A stretch of DNA of 64,000 nt from positions 19,644,667 to 19,708,666 of the forward strand of contig NC_058043.1 in the NCBI RefSeq assembly GCF_020085105.1, read 5' to 3'. This DNA is from Siniperca chuatsi. Taxonomy: Eukaryota > Chordata > Actinopteri > Centrarchiformes > Sinipercidae. Below, piece after piece: positions 50,801 through 63,700 of this stretch. Numbering within the stretch: the stretch's first letter is position 1; each line of letters starts with the position of its first letter. Position numbers and translations under genes: made by a program. A model generated the notes under the pieces. That model had not been told where the DNA came from. It worked only from the letters and a program-made list of their open reading frames with translations, and ran no database searches.

Positions 50801-51723
50801 TCACACACATACATTAGCCAAAGGCTAACAAGTGACCATCAGGGTATCTAAAGAATGTCACATGTGACCACTCCACAGCACGCTTACTTTAAGGTAATTT
50901 GGGTAAATTCCCCCTAGTACAGATGTGGCCAGGCTGCATACTAGTGCTAGCCTGTCTGATAACTTAAATTCTTTGTATGACTGTTTTGAAGTGTGACTAG
51001 CTTTCAAATTCTTTCCCTCTGAAGTGCACTGAATACATGCTGAAATACTGCTTATACAGATGTTAACATGTCACTCCTGTTCTTTAGGTGCAGATCGAGT
51101 TGGCTCAGCTTGATCTGATTTCTGGTGTCACAGAATGGTAAGCAGAGCTGATTGAACTTTCTCCAGACTGCATTTATGTTTGTTAAAGTAGTGTTCTGCA
51201 TAGAATATTTAGCATCAAACACTCACCATGTGTTGACTTGAAAGGTGGCTGCAGAAATTTCATAGTTTCCTCACTGACAGAGAACGGAGGCTGTGGTTAG
51301 CTTGGATTAATGACATTTTAACGATAGAAAAAAACATACATAATCACTAAAGCATAAACCCCTTGTCCGCTATCTATACGCTCAGTTCAAACAGTGTTTC
51401 ACCAAAATATGGCTAAGTACACTGCCTCCAGTGCCTCCATTGAGGAGGCTATAGCAGTGTATTTAGCCTATTTTGAAGAAACACTGACTATTTGTAACAT
51501 ACTGAGTATGCAGTCCATATGGACAGCAGAGAAGTTGATTATCCTGCCGGAGTAGTTTGAGAAGTTTCTGTGGACGTATCACTTCATTTTCAGTTTTCAT
51601 TGTTAAATGATCACCATTAATTATATCATTGCTGATGATTTAATTCTCTCTTTAAGTCAGTTTTCATTTGATTTTCATCCCTCTATTTATTCCAGGTTCA
51701 CTCTGAAAGACGAAGCTGAATAG
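32855..51723 (+). CDS. esyt1: Extended synaptotagmin 1 with nine predicted C2 domains
   Basis: Fifty-two coding exons join in phase to 1,840 aa, against about 1,100 for human ESYT1. Exon 1 (32855-33235) gives a polar N-terminus and a hydrophobic hairpin (about 45-88) that anchors in the ER. Exons 2-8 (34576 to 36886) encode the lipid-carrying SMP domain (128-324; starts VNFPDVEKVEWLNK). C2A-C2B occupy 325-592 (exons 9-16, 36989-39186). A 38-aa linker (39398-39511) leads to three C2C-C2D modules (631-898, 994-1260, 1421-1687) separated by acidic linkers, and a final C2E (about 1715-1840; exons 49976-50124, 50390-50521, 50638-50740, 51088-51137, 51696-51723). E-Syts tether ER to plasma membrane and transfer glycerolipids under Ca2+ control. 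The start ATG is the first in frame with good context. Intron 46 uses a GC donor. The 3' end follows at AATAAA, 52464. Confidence 0.95.
36989..39186 (+). repeat. esyt1: esyt1 C2A-C2B exon module
   Basis: Eight exons of 177, 83, 49, 90, 96, 72, 87 and 150 bases: 36989-37165, 37394-37476, 37705-37753, 37850-37939, 38091-38186, 38686-38757, 38847-38933, 39037-39186. C2A has SDPYAILRVG and YDKDPDQDDFLGR, the acidic loops that bind Ca2+. C2B has QDPRKQDIDIQVKD and keeps fewer acidic ligands. The exon-length pattern is the same as in the downstream C2C-C2D modules, pointing to an old duplication. Confidence 0.9.
39593..41595 (+). repeat. esyt1: esyt1 C2C-C2D module, copy 1
   Basis: Exons 39593-39769, 39917-40002, 40085-40133, 40696-40785, 40864-40959, 41061-41132, 41239-41325, 41449-41595 (177, 86, 49, 90, 96, 72, 87, 147). 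C2C starts GLLRIHLLAGQNLVPKDN and has KGKSDPYVKINIGG and FDKDMDMKDDFMGR, with one residue more in the Ca2+ loop than copies 2 and 3. C2D starts after SYQNKTVPSAGLLF and lacks most Ca2+-binding aspartates. By position and by divergence from the other two, this is probably the original C2C-C2D. Confidence 0.9.
41625..43175 (+). mobile_element. Nested MITE-type insertions in esyt1 intron 25
   Basis: The left end reads AGTAGTGGAATGTAACTAAG and continues with the TACTTAAGTACA phrase of a common fish MITE. A matching far end, TCTTCCACCACTGC, appears near 43141-43154, 1.5 kb later. Between them lies unrelated sequence (about 41,900-43,080), including a GC-rich patch with GGGGGGTTGCGCGCGTC, so a second element probably inserted into the first. 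This explains why the intron is the longest in the second half of the gene. No transposase frame is present. Confidence 0.55.
43219..43591 (+). other. esyt1: esyt1 acidic linker 1, two exons
   Basis: Exons 43219-43325 and 43414-43591 encode 95 residues rich in Glu, Asp, Ser, Pro and Ala (for example VKERAANVTEEKVEESPSS), with no predicted fold. They separate C2C-C2D copies 1 and 2. Human ESYT1 has no counterpart at this place because the module is single there. Confidence 0.85.
43698..45882 (+). repeat. esyt1: esyt1 C2C-C2D module, copy 2
   Basis: Exons 43698-43874, 44009-44091, 44307-44355, 44445-44534, 44723-44818, 45186-45257, 45536-45622, 45736-45882 (177, 83, 49, 90, 96, 72, 87, 147). 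It starts GLLRIILLEAQSLVAKDN; the Ca2+ loops KGKSDPYAKINVG and YDKDMDKDDFLGR are intact. Its first exon differs from copy 3 at about 7 of 59 residues and from copy 1 at about 15, so copies 2 and 3 are the closest pair. Confidence 0.9.
45308..45375 (+). mobile_element. Fragment of the hAT-like MITE in esyt1 intron 33
   Basis: GGCTGCAGCTAATGAATAC followed by TTGTTTAATCTG resembles the end of the MITE at 3775-4155 in opposite orientation. Short and degraded. Confidence 0.35.
45955..46845 (+). other. esyt1: esyt1 acidic linker 2, four exons
   Basis: Exons 45955-46070, 46256-46382, 46462-46556 and 46704-46845 encode 160 residues rich in Glu, Pro, Thr, Ala and Ser, with no recognised domain. They separate C2C-C2D copies 2 and 3. 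Exons 36+37 (243 bases) and 38+39 (237 bases) are each divisible by three as pairs, but no single one is, so only pairwise skipping would keep the frame. Exon 36 has a weak donor, GTCAGA. Confidence 0.85.
46669..46696 (+). repeat. esyt1: (TG)n microsatellite at an esyt1 splice acceptor
   Basis: About 14 TG units end seven bases before the acceptor TAG of exon 39 (46704), taking the place of a pyrimidine tract. Confidence 0.9.
47836..49865 (+). repeat. esyt1: esyt1 C2C-C2D module, copy 3
   Basis: Exons 47836-48012, 48110-48192, 48706-48754, 48902-48991, 49192-49287, 49368-49439, 49529-49615, 49719-49865 (177, 83, 49, 90, 96, 72, 87, 147). It starts GLLRIHLLEAQNLVAKDN; KGKSDPYVKINVGG and FDKDLDSDDFLGR keep the acidic Ca2+ ligands. 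The seventh exon ends in AAG before GCAAGA, so this intron uses a GC donor. Copies 1 and 2 have a GT at the same junction. Confidence 0.9.
49887..49906 (+). repeat. (AC)n microsatellite
   Basis: Ten AC units after a C run in esyt1 intron 47. Confidence 0.9.
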
Positions 51724-52463
51724 TCGTTCTGCTTGCTGATGTCGTAGTACAATGATAATGACAACGTCGTCATCACTCAAGTTGGCATTGTGACACTGCT
51801 GCAGCTCACACTGATGCCTTTTGCTTCCCACCTTTGCATACAGTACCACTGTGGCAGCCTTACCTGCATCCACCCAGCTCTCTGTGTATTAACATGTAGT
51901 ATAGAATTGCACTAAACTGTATATTCACAGACATCAATACTCTCACCAAAGATAAGTAGGCTGAAGTAGCTGAGTTGATGAGAATGATGAGAATAAAGTG
52001 CAAGTTTGTTTTGACTGAAGGTTACTATATGATGAGATAATAGTTTTAAGATTGAGTGGAGCAAGTGAAAGATGAACAAGCCCAGAAAGGATGAAGTCAT
52101 ATTTTGTTGCTTTGTTTGCTTTTTTTTTTTTTTTTTTGCTGCAAGAATGTTTTAAATCTGAGATTATCTTGTTTGAAGTGCAGAAACATTTTTTAGACTA
52201 TAGTTTTTTTTAATGTATTGCTCATAAATGCTATTGCTGTTTCAGTATTTTGGATCTGTTTTATGACATGCTTACATTGGAGTTATTTTATATTTCACAG
52301 CACCCTGTGTTTGAAATTGCTTTTGAAGATCATTTTAATAAGATTTTTTTTCTACATGTATTTGTTACACCGACATCATAATTAAATCATGGTATGTTTG
52401 ATTTTGTGCATATTTCCAAAGATTATGGATCAGATCCGATACTGTTTGAAAGATGGAAACAAA

Positions 52464-52469
52464 AATAAA
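52464..52469 (+). terminator. esyt1: Polyadenylation signal of esyt1
   Basis: AATAAA about 740 bases past the stop codon, followed by a T/G-rich stretch (TTTTTGCTTTTGTGG). An earlier AATAAA near 51993 could give a shorter transcript. Confidence 0.5.
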
Positions 52470-52877
52470 CATTTTGCACATCTCACTTTTTGCTTTTGTG
52501 GAACCATTCTTTGGGGTTAGGCTTAAACATTTTTATTTATGATCTTCGTATACATTGTTTTATTACCAGCGCTACTGTACTGTGTATATTTGATCACTTC
52601 CTTCCTTTAATTGTTTGATAGAGCCAATTATTCTGCTGTGATATACAGTGGATGATTTTAATATTTAAATATCAGATATACTGTAGGTTTACTGTATATG
52701 AAAAGATCTAACCACTGGTAACTGAATAAAAAAATGAATTTAAATTGCAAATGATGCAGAGAAAAGTCAAATGTAAGAGATAAGTATTCAGAAAAATGTC
52801 TATGACAGATCATGATATTTTTTCTTTCAAAAATAAACAAAAAAAAGATCAGAGGTTTTCTTGATTTTTGCATCATC

Positions 52878-53352
52878 AGCAGTGGTGGAAGTAGTACTCA
52901 GATCTTTTACGTAAGTAAAAGTACTAATACCACATTGTAGAAATATTCATTTACAAGTAAAAGTTGATTACAGGAATACTAATAGAAAAAATGTACTTAG
53001 TGCCAAAAGTAAAAGTACTTGCAGAATCACCCATAATATAATAATGTTTGTTATTGGATTATAATTCTTGATGCATTAATGTATAAGCATCACTTTAATG
53101 TTGCAGCTGGTAAAGGTGGGGCTAAGTTTAACTACTTTATATATAAATGCTGGGTTACTAAATCTATAATAATACATCTAAATGTATTTGTTGATATTTT
53201 GTAGTAATATTCAGAATCTGTAAAGTAACTTGTAGCTAAAGCTGTCAAATAAATGTAGTGGTATAATAATTGTAGTAGTACAATATTGCCCCCTGAAAAG
53301 TAGTAAAATAAAGTAAAGTAGTAGTACCTCCAAATTCTACTTAAGTACAGTC
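52878..53352 (+). mobile_element. MITE between esyt1 and dtx3l
   Basis: It begins AGCAGTGGTGGAAGTAGTAC and then TTTTACGTAAGTAAAAGTAC, and ends with TTCTACTTAAGTACAGTC and TTGAGTAAA. These are the two ends of the abundant fish element also seen in esyt1 intron 25. There is no coding sequence. It finishes about 140 bases before the dtx3l ISRE. Confidence 0.65.
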
Positions 53353-53491
53353 TTGAGTAAAAAATTCAGAGCTGTTTATCCCAAAACCAACACGCTGATG
53401 ACTTCACTGAATAATAGAGAAAAGTCCGCAGCTGCATTTCTAATGGTGTGGAGCCTTAAATGTGACGTCACTTGTCTCACTGAGCTCCAAC

Positions 53492-53507
53492 ACTTTCACT
53501 TTCATTT
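53492..53507 (-). promoter_or_regulatory. dtx3l: Interferon-stimulated response element (ISRE) of dtx3l
   Basis: The minus strand reads AAATGAAAGTGAAAGT, containing the exact ISRE/IRF core GAAANNGAAA (plus-strand TTTCACTTTC, 53494-53503). It lies just upstream of a likely noncoding first exon that ends at 53548 (GACAAG before GTAAGA). Human DTX3L is interferon-induced, which fits. Confidence 0.7.
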
Positions 53508-53903
53508 ATCAGGAAGAAGAAACGTTCAAAGCGTAAAGCCAGGACAAGGTAAGACATATGCGTCATAAAATCATGTTTTACGTGCTGTATGTATGTTCAA
53601 AAAGTAGACATAATGTTTGTGGCATAACGTTGTGTTAAAAATGTAGGAAATAAGAAAAATGAAGGCAGGTTGTAGCCTATAAAAGTTTTCATTAGCCTGT
53701 CGTAACCGAAAGTGGAGTCGAGCCATTGCTTTCTTTTTCAACATAATGTCGACATTGGACATATCATTTCTGAGTGCGGTTTTTGCGTAAATACACCAAA
53801 TAAAGAATTGTTGGTTATTTGTAGTCTGGCAGCATGACAGCAAACATTGTTGCCATCTAGGTCACAAGTATTTGCTGTGTCTTTAAGGAAGAAGACTGTC
53901 AAA

Positions 53904-56889
<2,986 letters not shown>

Positions 56890-57259
56890 AGACTTTGATA
56901 CAAAGTGAGGAGAGTTGCTTTCACCAAAAAAAATTAAGATGATTATTTAAAACAAGCAATTACTGGAATGCACATACTATTGTATTGTATGCTGTCTCTC
57001 TTCTTCTCTTGTAATTTTTCATATTATCAGTAAGGGTTGCTTTGAGGTGCACTGGACAGCATTTACAGCTTTAGAGTTTATCGTTTAGTAACATGTATTA
57101 TCTTCACATATTAAGCATAATTTTCTTTGATAAAGGATTTCCTCCATTTTGTGTTGATTTGATAGTTTTTCAATTTATAACAGTATAAGAATGAAATATC
57201 CATATATAAATGTAACTGTATTTTATGTCTACAGTACACACCTGATTTACTGTTTGCCT

Positions 57260-57265
57260 AATAAA
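57260..57265 (+). terminator. dtx3l: Polyadenylation signal of dtx3l
   Basis: AATAAA, overlapped by a second ATAAA, about 370 bases past the stop codon. Confidence 0.6.
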
Positions 57266-57375
57266 TAAACTAAACAAACCCACACTGACTCATCACAGTA
57301 TTCTTCACTTTATCAGCACATGTTGTGAACAAAACACAAAACACATAGGTTTGTTTTCTGTACAGTTTTTAAAAT

Positions 57376-57381
57376 TTTATT
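57376..57381 (-). terminator. lrp1: Candidate polyadenylation signal of lrp1
   Basis: TTTATT on the plus strand, so AATAAA on the minus strand, about 1.7 kb past the lrp1 stop and 110 bases from the opposing dtx3l signal. Confidence 0.45.
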
Positions 57382-59116
57382 TATAACAATATCTGTTTAG
57401 TTTGTAAAGTACTCCAGCAAAAATTAAACATTATTCTCTTTCCAGAAGAAAGTCTGAGCCTCCATGCATTGTGTACTATAAAAGCTATGTGTCATTTTTC
57501 ATTAAAAAAAACACAAAAACAAGGACTAATCAAAAAACAATTCTGAAAATGCATGTATAATTTTGCGAAAATGTTCTTTAGATAAAATGATTGTACTTAT
57601 CTCTCAATTAAAGACAAAACATATACAACAGCATAAAATAACACTTGCTGACAGGTAAGCAAAATAAAAACTTGTTATTTGTAGTTACATTAAAGATTGG
57701 TGTTACTTTTCACATGCATTAAGATATGGCTGACACATTTCTGACAGCAGAAGCAGCATTTTGGGACCGAGGCTAAGCGTAAGGACGTGTCAGAGCAACC
57801 AGAATAGTAGCATTAGCAGCAGCAGGGCACAGAGGAGAGTGAGAGATTAGAAAGAGCTCAAGAAGAGCAGAGAAATGCTAAGGACCAAATGAACATAATG
57901 CACTTAAGACTGAGTCATTACAAAACTGTGAACGTACAGACTTTGATCCTCTAAAGTTAGAAAGATAAATCTAATCCCAAAGCCAGATGGATGCTATCTG
58001 GTCTTTACAAAAAAAGGACTGGAGAAATAAAAGAAATGCAAAAGACCCATCTCGATCATTTTTTCCTTCCATTTTACCATAATTGCAGCCTCCCTTTCCC
58101 TCTGTAAAAAGACCCTTTTAACAGACAACTAAATTACGCAGACATGACCCTTTCCATCAAAGTCTTGTATCTGCTATGGCCCTCCTATTACTAGCAAGCT
58201 GTGGCCTGGGCATGCACGCACAGCCAGCTGCCCACCCATGAAGGCATTCACCCTACCATCTCTTTACATCTGTTATCTCCATCCACCACTTTGCCTGGAA
58301 TGTTTAACCCATGACCAACTTCCATAATCGCACACCAAAACGCCTCTCATCCTCTCACTTCAGCAACACATGAGCTCCAACTGTCATACAATGTGATAAA
58401 AACAAACATACCTGTTTTACATCTTACGGTATAAAGCCTATAGCATACGCTATACCGTAAAATATGAATTCTGTGCAAGGAAGACAACACAATCATTTCA
58501 TGAACATTGTTCTCTGAGAAAAAATTCTGTGGAAATACTGTAGTTGCCATCTGGTATTGACATTTTACATGTGCTATACACAAACGGTGCTATCACAAAT
58601 CTGTCTCACACAATCTCGCTAAGAAACCCAGCAAGATAACATATGTACCGATTTAGAAAACTTTGAGTTTTGCCTTTCCCGCTCAAAGTCAACACAAACA
58701 ACAAACAGTTGGCACTGGTGAAATGGAACAATGTTTTTTCTTTTCTATACAATTCATACAAAAATAAAAAAATTAAAATTGCTCCAATGATAGCATCTTT
58801 TCTTCTGATTTTCTTGTTTCCATTTCATTTTGCACAGAGGTAGTGGCTATTTAGGTAAAGGGTAAGGGACAAAGTGGAAATTAAAAATCTCTCATAGAAA
58901 ATGTTATTCATTTTTGACCAGAGGAATCTCAAAAGAACAAAATATAATACTGCAATCACATACAAAAGTAGTCCTTCATTTTTGTACATTTTATACAGTG
59001 TTCACACTTTTTATCAATTTTCTCTCAAACTTTTTTATCTTTTTTTGTTTAGTTTTTCTTTAAAAGGCAAGAAGAGGGGTGTGTTTGGAATAGCGTGATC
59101 CTGGCCAATAGACAGT
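57382..59116 (-). other. lrp1: lrp1 3' untranslated region
   Basis: No coding frame of interest. The stretch is bounded by the lrp1 stop codon and the candidate AATAAA. It is AT-rich in its second half. The length is an inference from these bounds. Confidence 0.5.
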
Positions 59117-60729
59117 CTATGCCAGGGGGTCCACGAGGGGCTCCTCGTCTCCGCGTGATAGCAACTCCTTCTTCTCATCTGTGCTGGCCAGAGAGTTGCG
59201 ACTGTTGTGAGCTCCCATGTACAGAGTGGCATATACTGGGTTTGTGAAGTTGGTGGGCTGGAAAGGGTAAAAAAAATCATCCATTAGATATTATATATAT
59301 GTGTAGAGGTTATGACACGTGTGTATTAATACACATGTCCGGTATTTTCCTCTACCTTGTCTGGATCCAGTGTGAAGTCTGCGTCCAGCAGCTCCCCGGC
59401 GTCGTCATCCGGCTCACCCTCGTAGATCTTGTAGGCAGGGTTTCCAATCTCAACATTCATGGCCCCATTGGTCATCCTTTGGTGCTGGAAGCCCTTTGCC
59501 CTACACAAAATATTAACATACCTTTGTGTCTTATTCAAGTTTATAAGAGCCTAAACAGTGCAAGCAGGGACACAGCCACATTATGAAGGGAGGGAAGAGG
59601 CGCATCACATGACTCTCACCAACCAGGCTGAGGGAAAGCCACAGCACAGGCTCCAACACAAAACCAGCATTCATGTAGCCCATTACAGATCCAGACACAT
59701 TCGGCCTGGATACAGGACTGTTAATGTACATACTATCCTTTAAGATCACAATAAATCCACAATAGATCCTCTAAAATATGCTATGAATATCTGCATTGAT
59801 TATAGTAACTGCTTCTAAGTAAATGCTGGATTTTTGACATTGCATTTTCCAATCTTAGCTTGGAAGAATGCTTTCACAGTGTCCATCTCTCACTATGAGA
59901 GACACTACCACAATACAAACCACAGCACAGTACAGTAAGTACAACATGATGGACAACAGCATGACAGATCTACAGCACTGGCTAGTGCATAGACAGATCT
60001 ATTCAAGGCATATTTTCAATAGATCTGCCCTGGGGCCGCTCTGAAGAGGGCAATTAAACAGGAGAGATACTGTAGGAGCAGGATGAGCTACAGCTCCCAT
60101 GAACATCTGAGAGAATGGTGCGACATTCACCACAGGACCAAACACTGCACAGCAACCAAGACTTATGGGTAAAGGTAAGACAGAGAAAGAGAGAGAGCAT
60201 CAGGATGCAGAACTGTATGAGGGTATGGAAGGAAAGTGTAACCCTGGCAACCGTTACCGCAAGCGTCTGGAGCCGGTTTTGCCGGGCCGGCTAGACCTGA
60301 GGAGCAGAAGAGATGCCATTACAGAGAGGAGAGGAAAAGTGCAGACTGAAGAAAGGAAAGAAGGAAGAGAAAGAGGGAGGGAAAGAGGGAATACAAAGGC
60401 AAAAAGAGGTCTCGACTGTCTCTTGTTTTTAATGTGTTACTGTTACTCACCCTCTCATGCGTTTTCTATACCAGAACAACGCTCCTGAAGCCAGTAGAAG
60501 CAGCAGCAGCAGTAGCAGTAGAGGGATCACTATGGAGGCTGTGCCTACGTACACAAACACACAAACATGGGGAATTTTAGCAAAGTCTTTCCATCCTTAA
60601 TCATATCCAATTCAATAAACTTCTATTATTAATGTTGCGGTAGAAGTGTTAACTTACGTCCGCCTGAACCTGAGCCCCCATCACTGTTGGCCACAGACTC
60701 ACAGCGATGCCCTGCCCAGCCAGGTGAAC

Positions 60730-60781
<52 letters not shown>

Positions 60782-63700
60782 GAAGAGAGGAAATAGAGAT
60801 ATGCATGTATGCAATGATACATTGGAGATATTCAGACTCAAGTATTAACAATTATGGATGAAAACACTGCTCCTCACCTGCACTCTGGAAGGCGGGTGAT
60901 GGGGTTTATAGAGCACTGGCCATTTGCACAGTACTCATTTGTATCACATGTGTAACAGCTGGGCTGGACTCTTCCATTTGTGCAGCTATAGAAGACAGAA
61001 AAAACTGTGAGTAGAAATAAGAAAGACTAGACAACTTCGCATGTGTACATTTGTTTTTGTTAAATAAATTGTGTGTGTGAGCGCTCTTACCGGCAGGTGA
61101 AGTCCCCTGTAGTTATAAAATTGTTGCTGGGGATACACTCGCCGTCACGACAATAGTGACACTTGTCAATCTCACATGTGCTGCCAGTGTACTGAGGCAG
61201 ACAGCGGCACAGTTTGGAGCCATTTTCACTCTGTAGACATGTACCTTTGTTCAGGCAGTGGCCTTCACAGCTTCCTGCTCACACACACACACACACATAA
61301 ACATGTAAGTGCGCTGCTTCCCAGCCACATCATAATCTACTACAGGTACTCTGATTGCAATTCTGTCTTTATTGTTATGTTCCTCATTGGTCAGCAGGAG
61401 TATTTAAACATTTTTAAACTTGCATATCAGCTAGATAGTGGGAACACTCACTGTACTGGCACTGGTCGCCCAGGAAGTCAGGGGGGCAGCGGCAGGTTGG
61501 CTGGTTTCCAGTGCTGACTGTACAGTTGCCTCCATTTTTGCAGTAATCCTTACAGGTATGCATATTACAGTTTGGCCCCGTAAAGCCTGTCAGGCATCGA
61601 CAGGTAGGAGAGCCTGTGGAAGGACATAAACAGGGATGCTGAGAGAGAAAGAATGCACCATACTACTGGGCCAACAGAGACATAAAGGTGGCCTGCAAAG
61701 CCATTTTTAGCCTACATAGCGTTAAACTTTGTATAAACTTTAAACTATAAACTTTGTATTTAACTACAATATTATCTTATACTGTACTAGCAAAAGAAAA
61801 ATAACACAAAATGCCAAAACCAGCTTGCAATGTCCATATCTTACCTGTAGGGGAAGGTGTGCATGTGCCTCCATTCTTGCAGTAGTCCCTGCACTGGTCA
61901 ATCTCACATCGATCTCCTCCATAATTAGGCTGGCAACGACACTTAGGCTGCTTGTGGGCATTCAGGAAACAGCTGCCACCGTTCATACACTGGACCAAGC
62001 AGGGACCACTGGGAGGAGCTGTAGATGATGAAGTTTTTCAGTCACACACAATGATCTAGACACCAGTGTCTGTGTGGGTTCTGTATATGGGAGTGTGTGT
62101 TTACTTACAGATAGGAGACAGAGTGGGAGTGGGCAGCTCCACACATGTGCCGTTGTCCAGCGTGCGTCCATTGGGACAGATGCAGACTGGTCCACTGGGG
62201 CTCAGCAGACACAACCATTCACATTTCTTCCTGTCGCAGGGATTAGTCACTGAGAAAGACAGAGAGAGTTAAAATATAATTTGGTAAAATAACTAACTGC
62301 TTTAGTCCACTGTCTTTGTTTTAGTAGTAGTTTTAGTAAGCATTGCTGCTGCTTGTTTTCTACTCACGCTCTGGTTGCTTGTAGCGGTGGTACAAAACTA
62401 TATCTGTAGCATGGTTCATTCCAGTTGTCAGGTTCTCAATGGGGCCTTTGCCAAACTTATTCACTCGGAAGACGTAGTTGTTGATGTAGGTGACGCCATA
62501 GATGTAGTCCTCAAAGACATCGATGCTGAAGGGGTGATGGAGCTCTGTGTGGAAACAGAGAGGACATGGAAGCTTCACAGACAGTATACATGCCATAATA
62601 CACATTCTTGCAATGTCCACCCATATCAAATTGCAACTGAGTCCTGATTAATATTATCTACTGATCAGTAGTATGGATCACAGCACAAGCTGTGCCATTG
62701 TGAGTATATGTCACTCAACTGTTCTTAATGCTGTTTACAGCCACAACTGCATCACTGCCATTCAGCCTCACACTGCAGATCAAGGAGAGTTTAGCATCAG
62801 CCCAGTACAGGCGCTCGTTAAAGTAGTCCACCGCTAGACCTACACGAGGAGGGAGAGCAGTATTAGAAAAGGTTTGAAAGATTAAATACTTGTATTTGGG
62901 ATAGAACAGATGATTAAGGAGAAGTATTTGTGTATGTGCATGTTTTACCAGTTGGCCACTGGATGTTTTCCTCCACCAGCGTCTCTCTCATGGTTCCATC
63001 CATAGCAGCTGTTTCAATCTTGGGGTGGTTCCCCCAGTCTGCCCAGTACATTTTCCTAATGAAGGAAATGTAAAACCTCTGTTTATCACTGCTGTTATCA
63101 CCATTAAATCTCCATTTGTATTCTTGCGATTTTCTACAAGTAGCTAATTCTCTCCCAAGACCCGCTCACCCTCTCTGGGGGTCGACTACAATGGCATAAG
63201 GCTCATCGATCATGCCGGAGATGAGAGTTTTGCGGTGGCGTCCTCCACTTATCTGGGCCACCTCGATGACATCTCTACCAGAGTCAGTCCAGTACAAGTT
63301 CCCTGCCACCCAGTCCACAGCAATGCCACGAGGCATCTTCAGATCAGGGATCTGAACACAGAGAAACAGCACTAAGCACCCTCCAAAATTGAACATACAT
63401 ACTTTACCTTGTATTTTTTTATGATTACATCATATGCATGCACAACTGCAAGCACATATATACACACTTACCTCCACGTTTGTGACCCTCGAGTCACTTT
63501 GGCCTTGGTTACGGTTGCTATTGGGGGAGGAGGAAGGCAAATCATAGGACGAAATGCGCCCTGTGTGCCAGTTTGTCCAGTAAATGCGGTTCGTCTTGAC
63601 ATGCAGGTCCATGGCATCAATGCGCACGTTAGCATCACCCTGAAAGATCTGCTCATAGCGCCAGTTTGGCATGGAAGGGTCCAGACTGCGGATCTCACTG

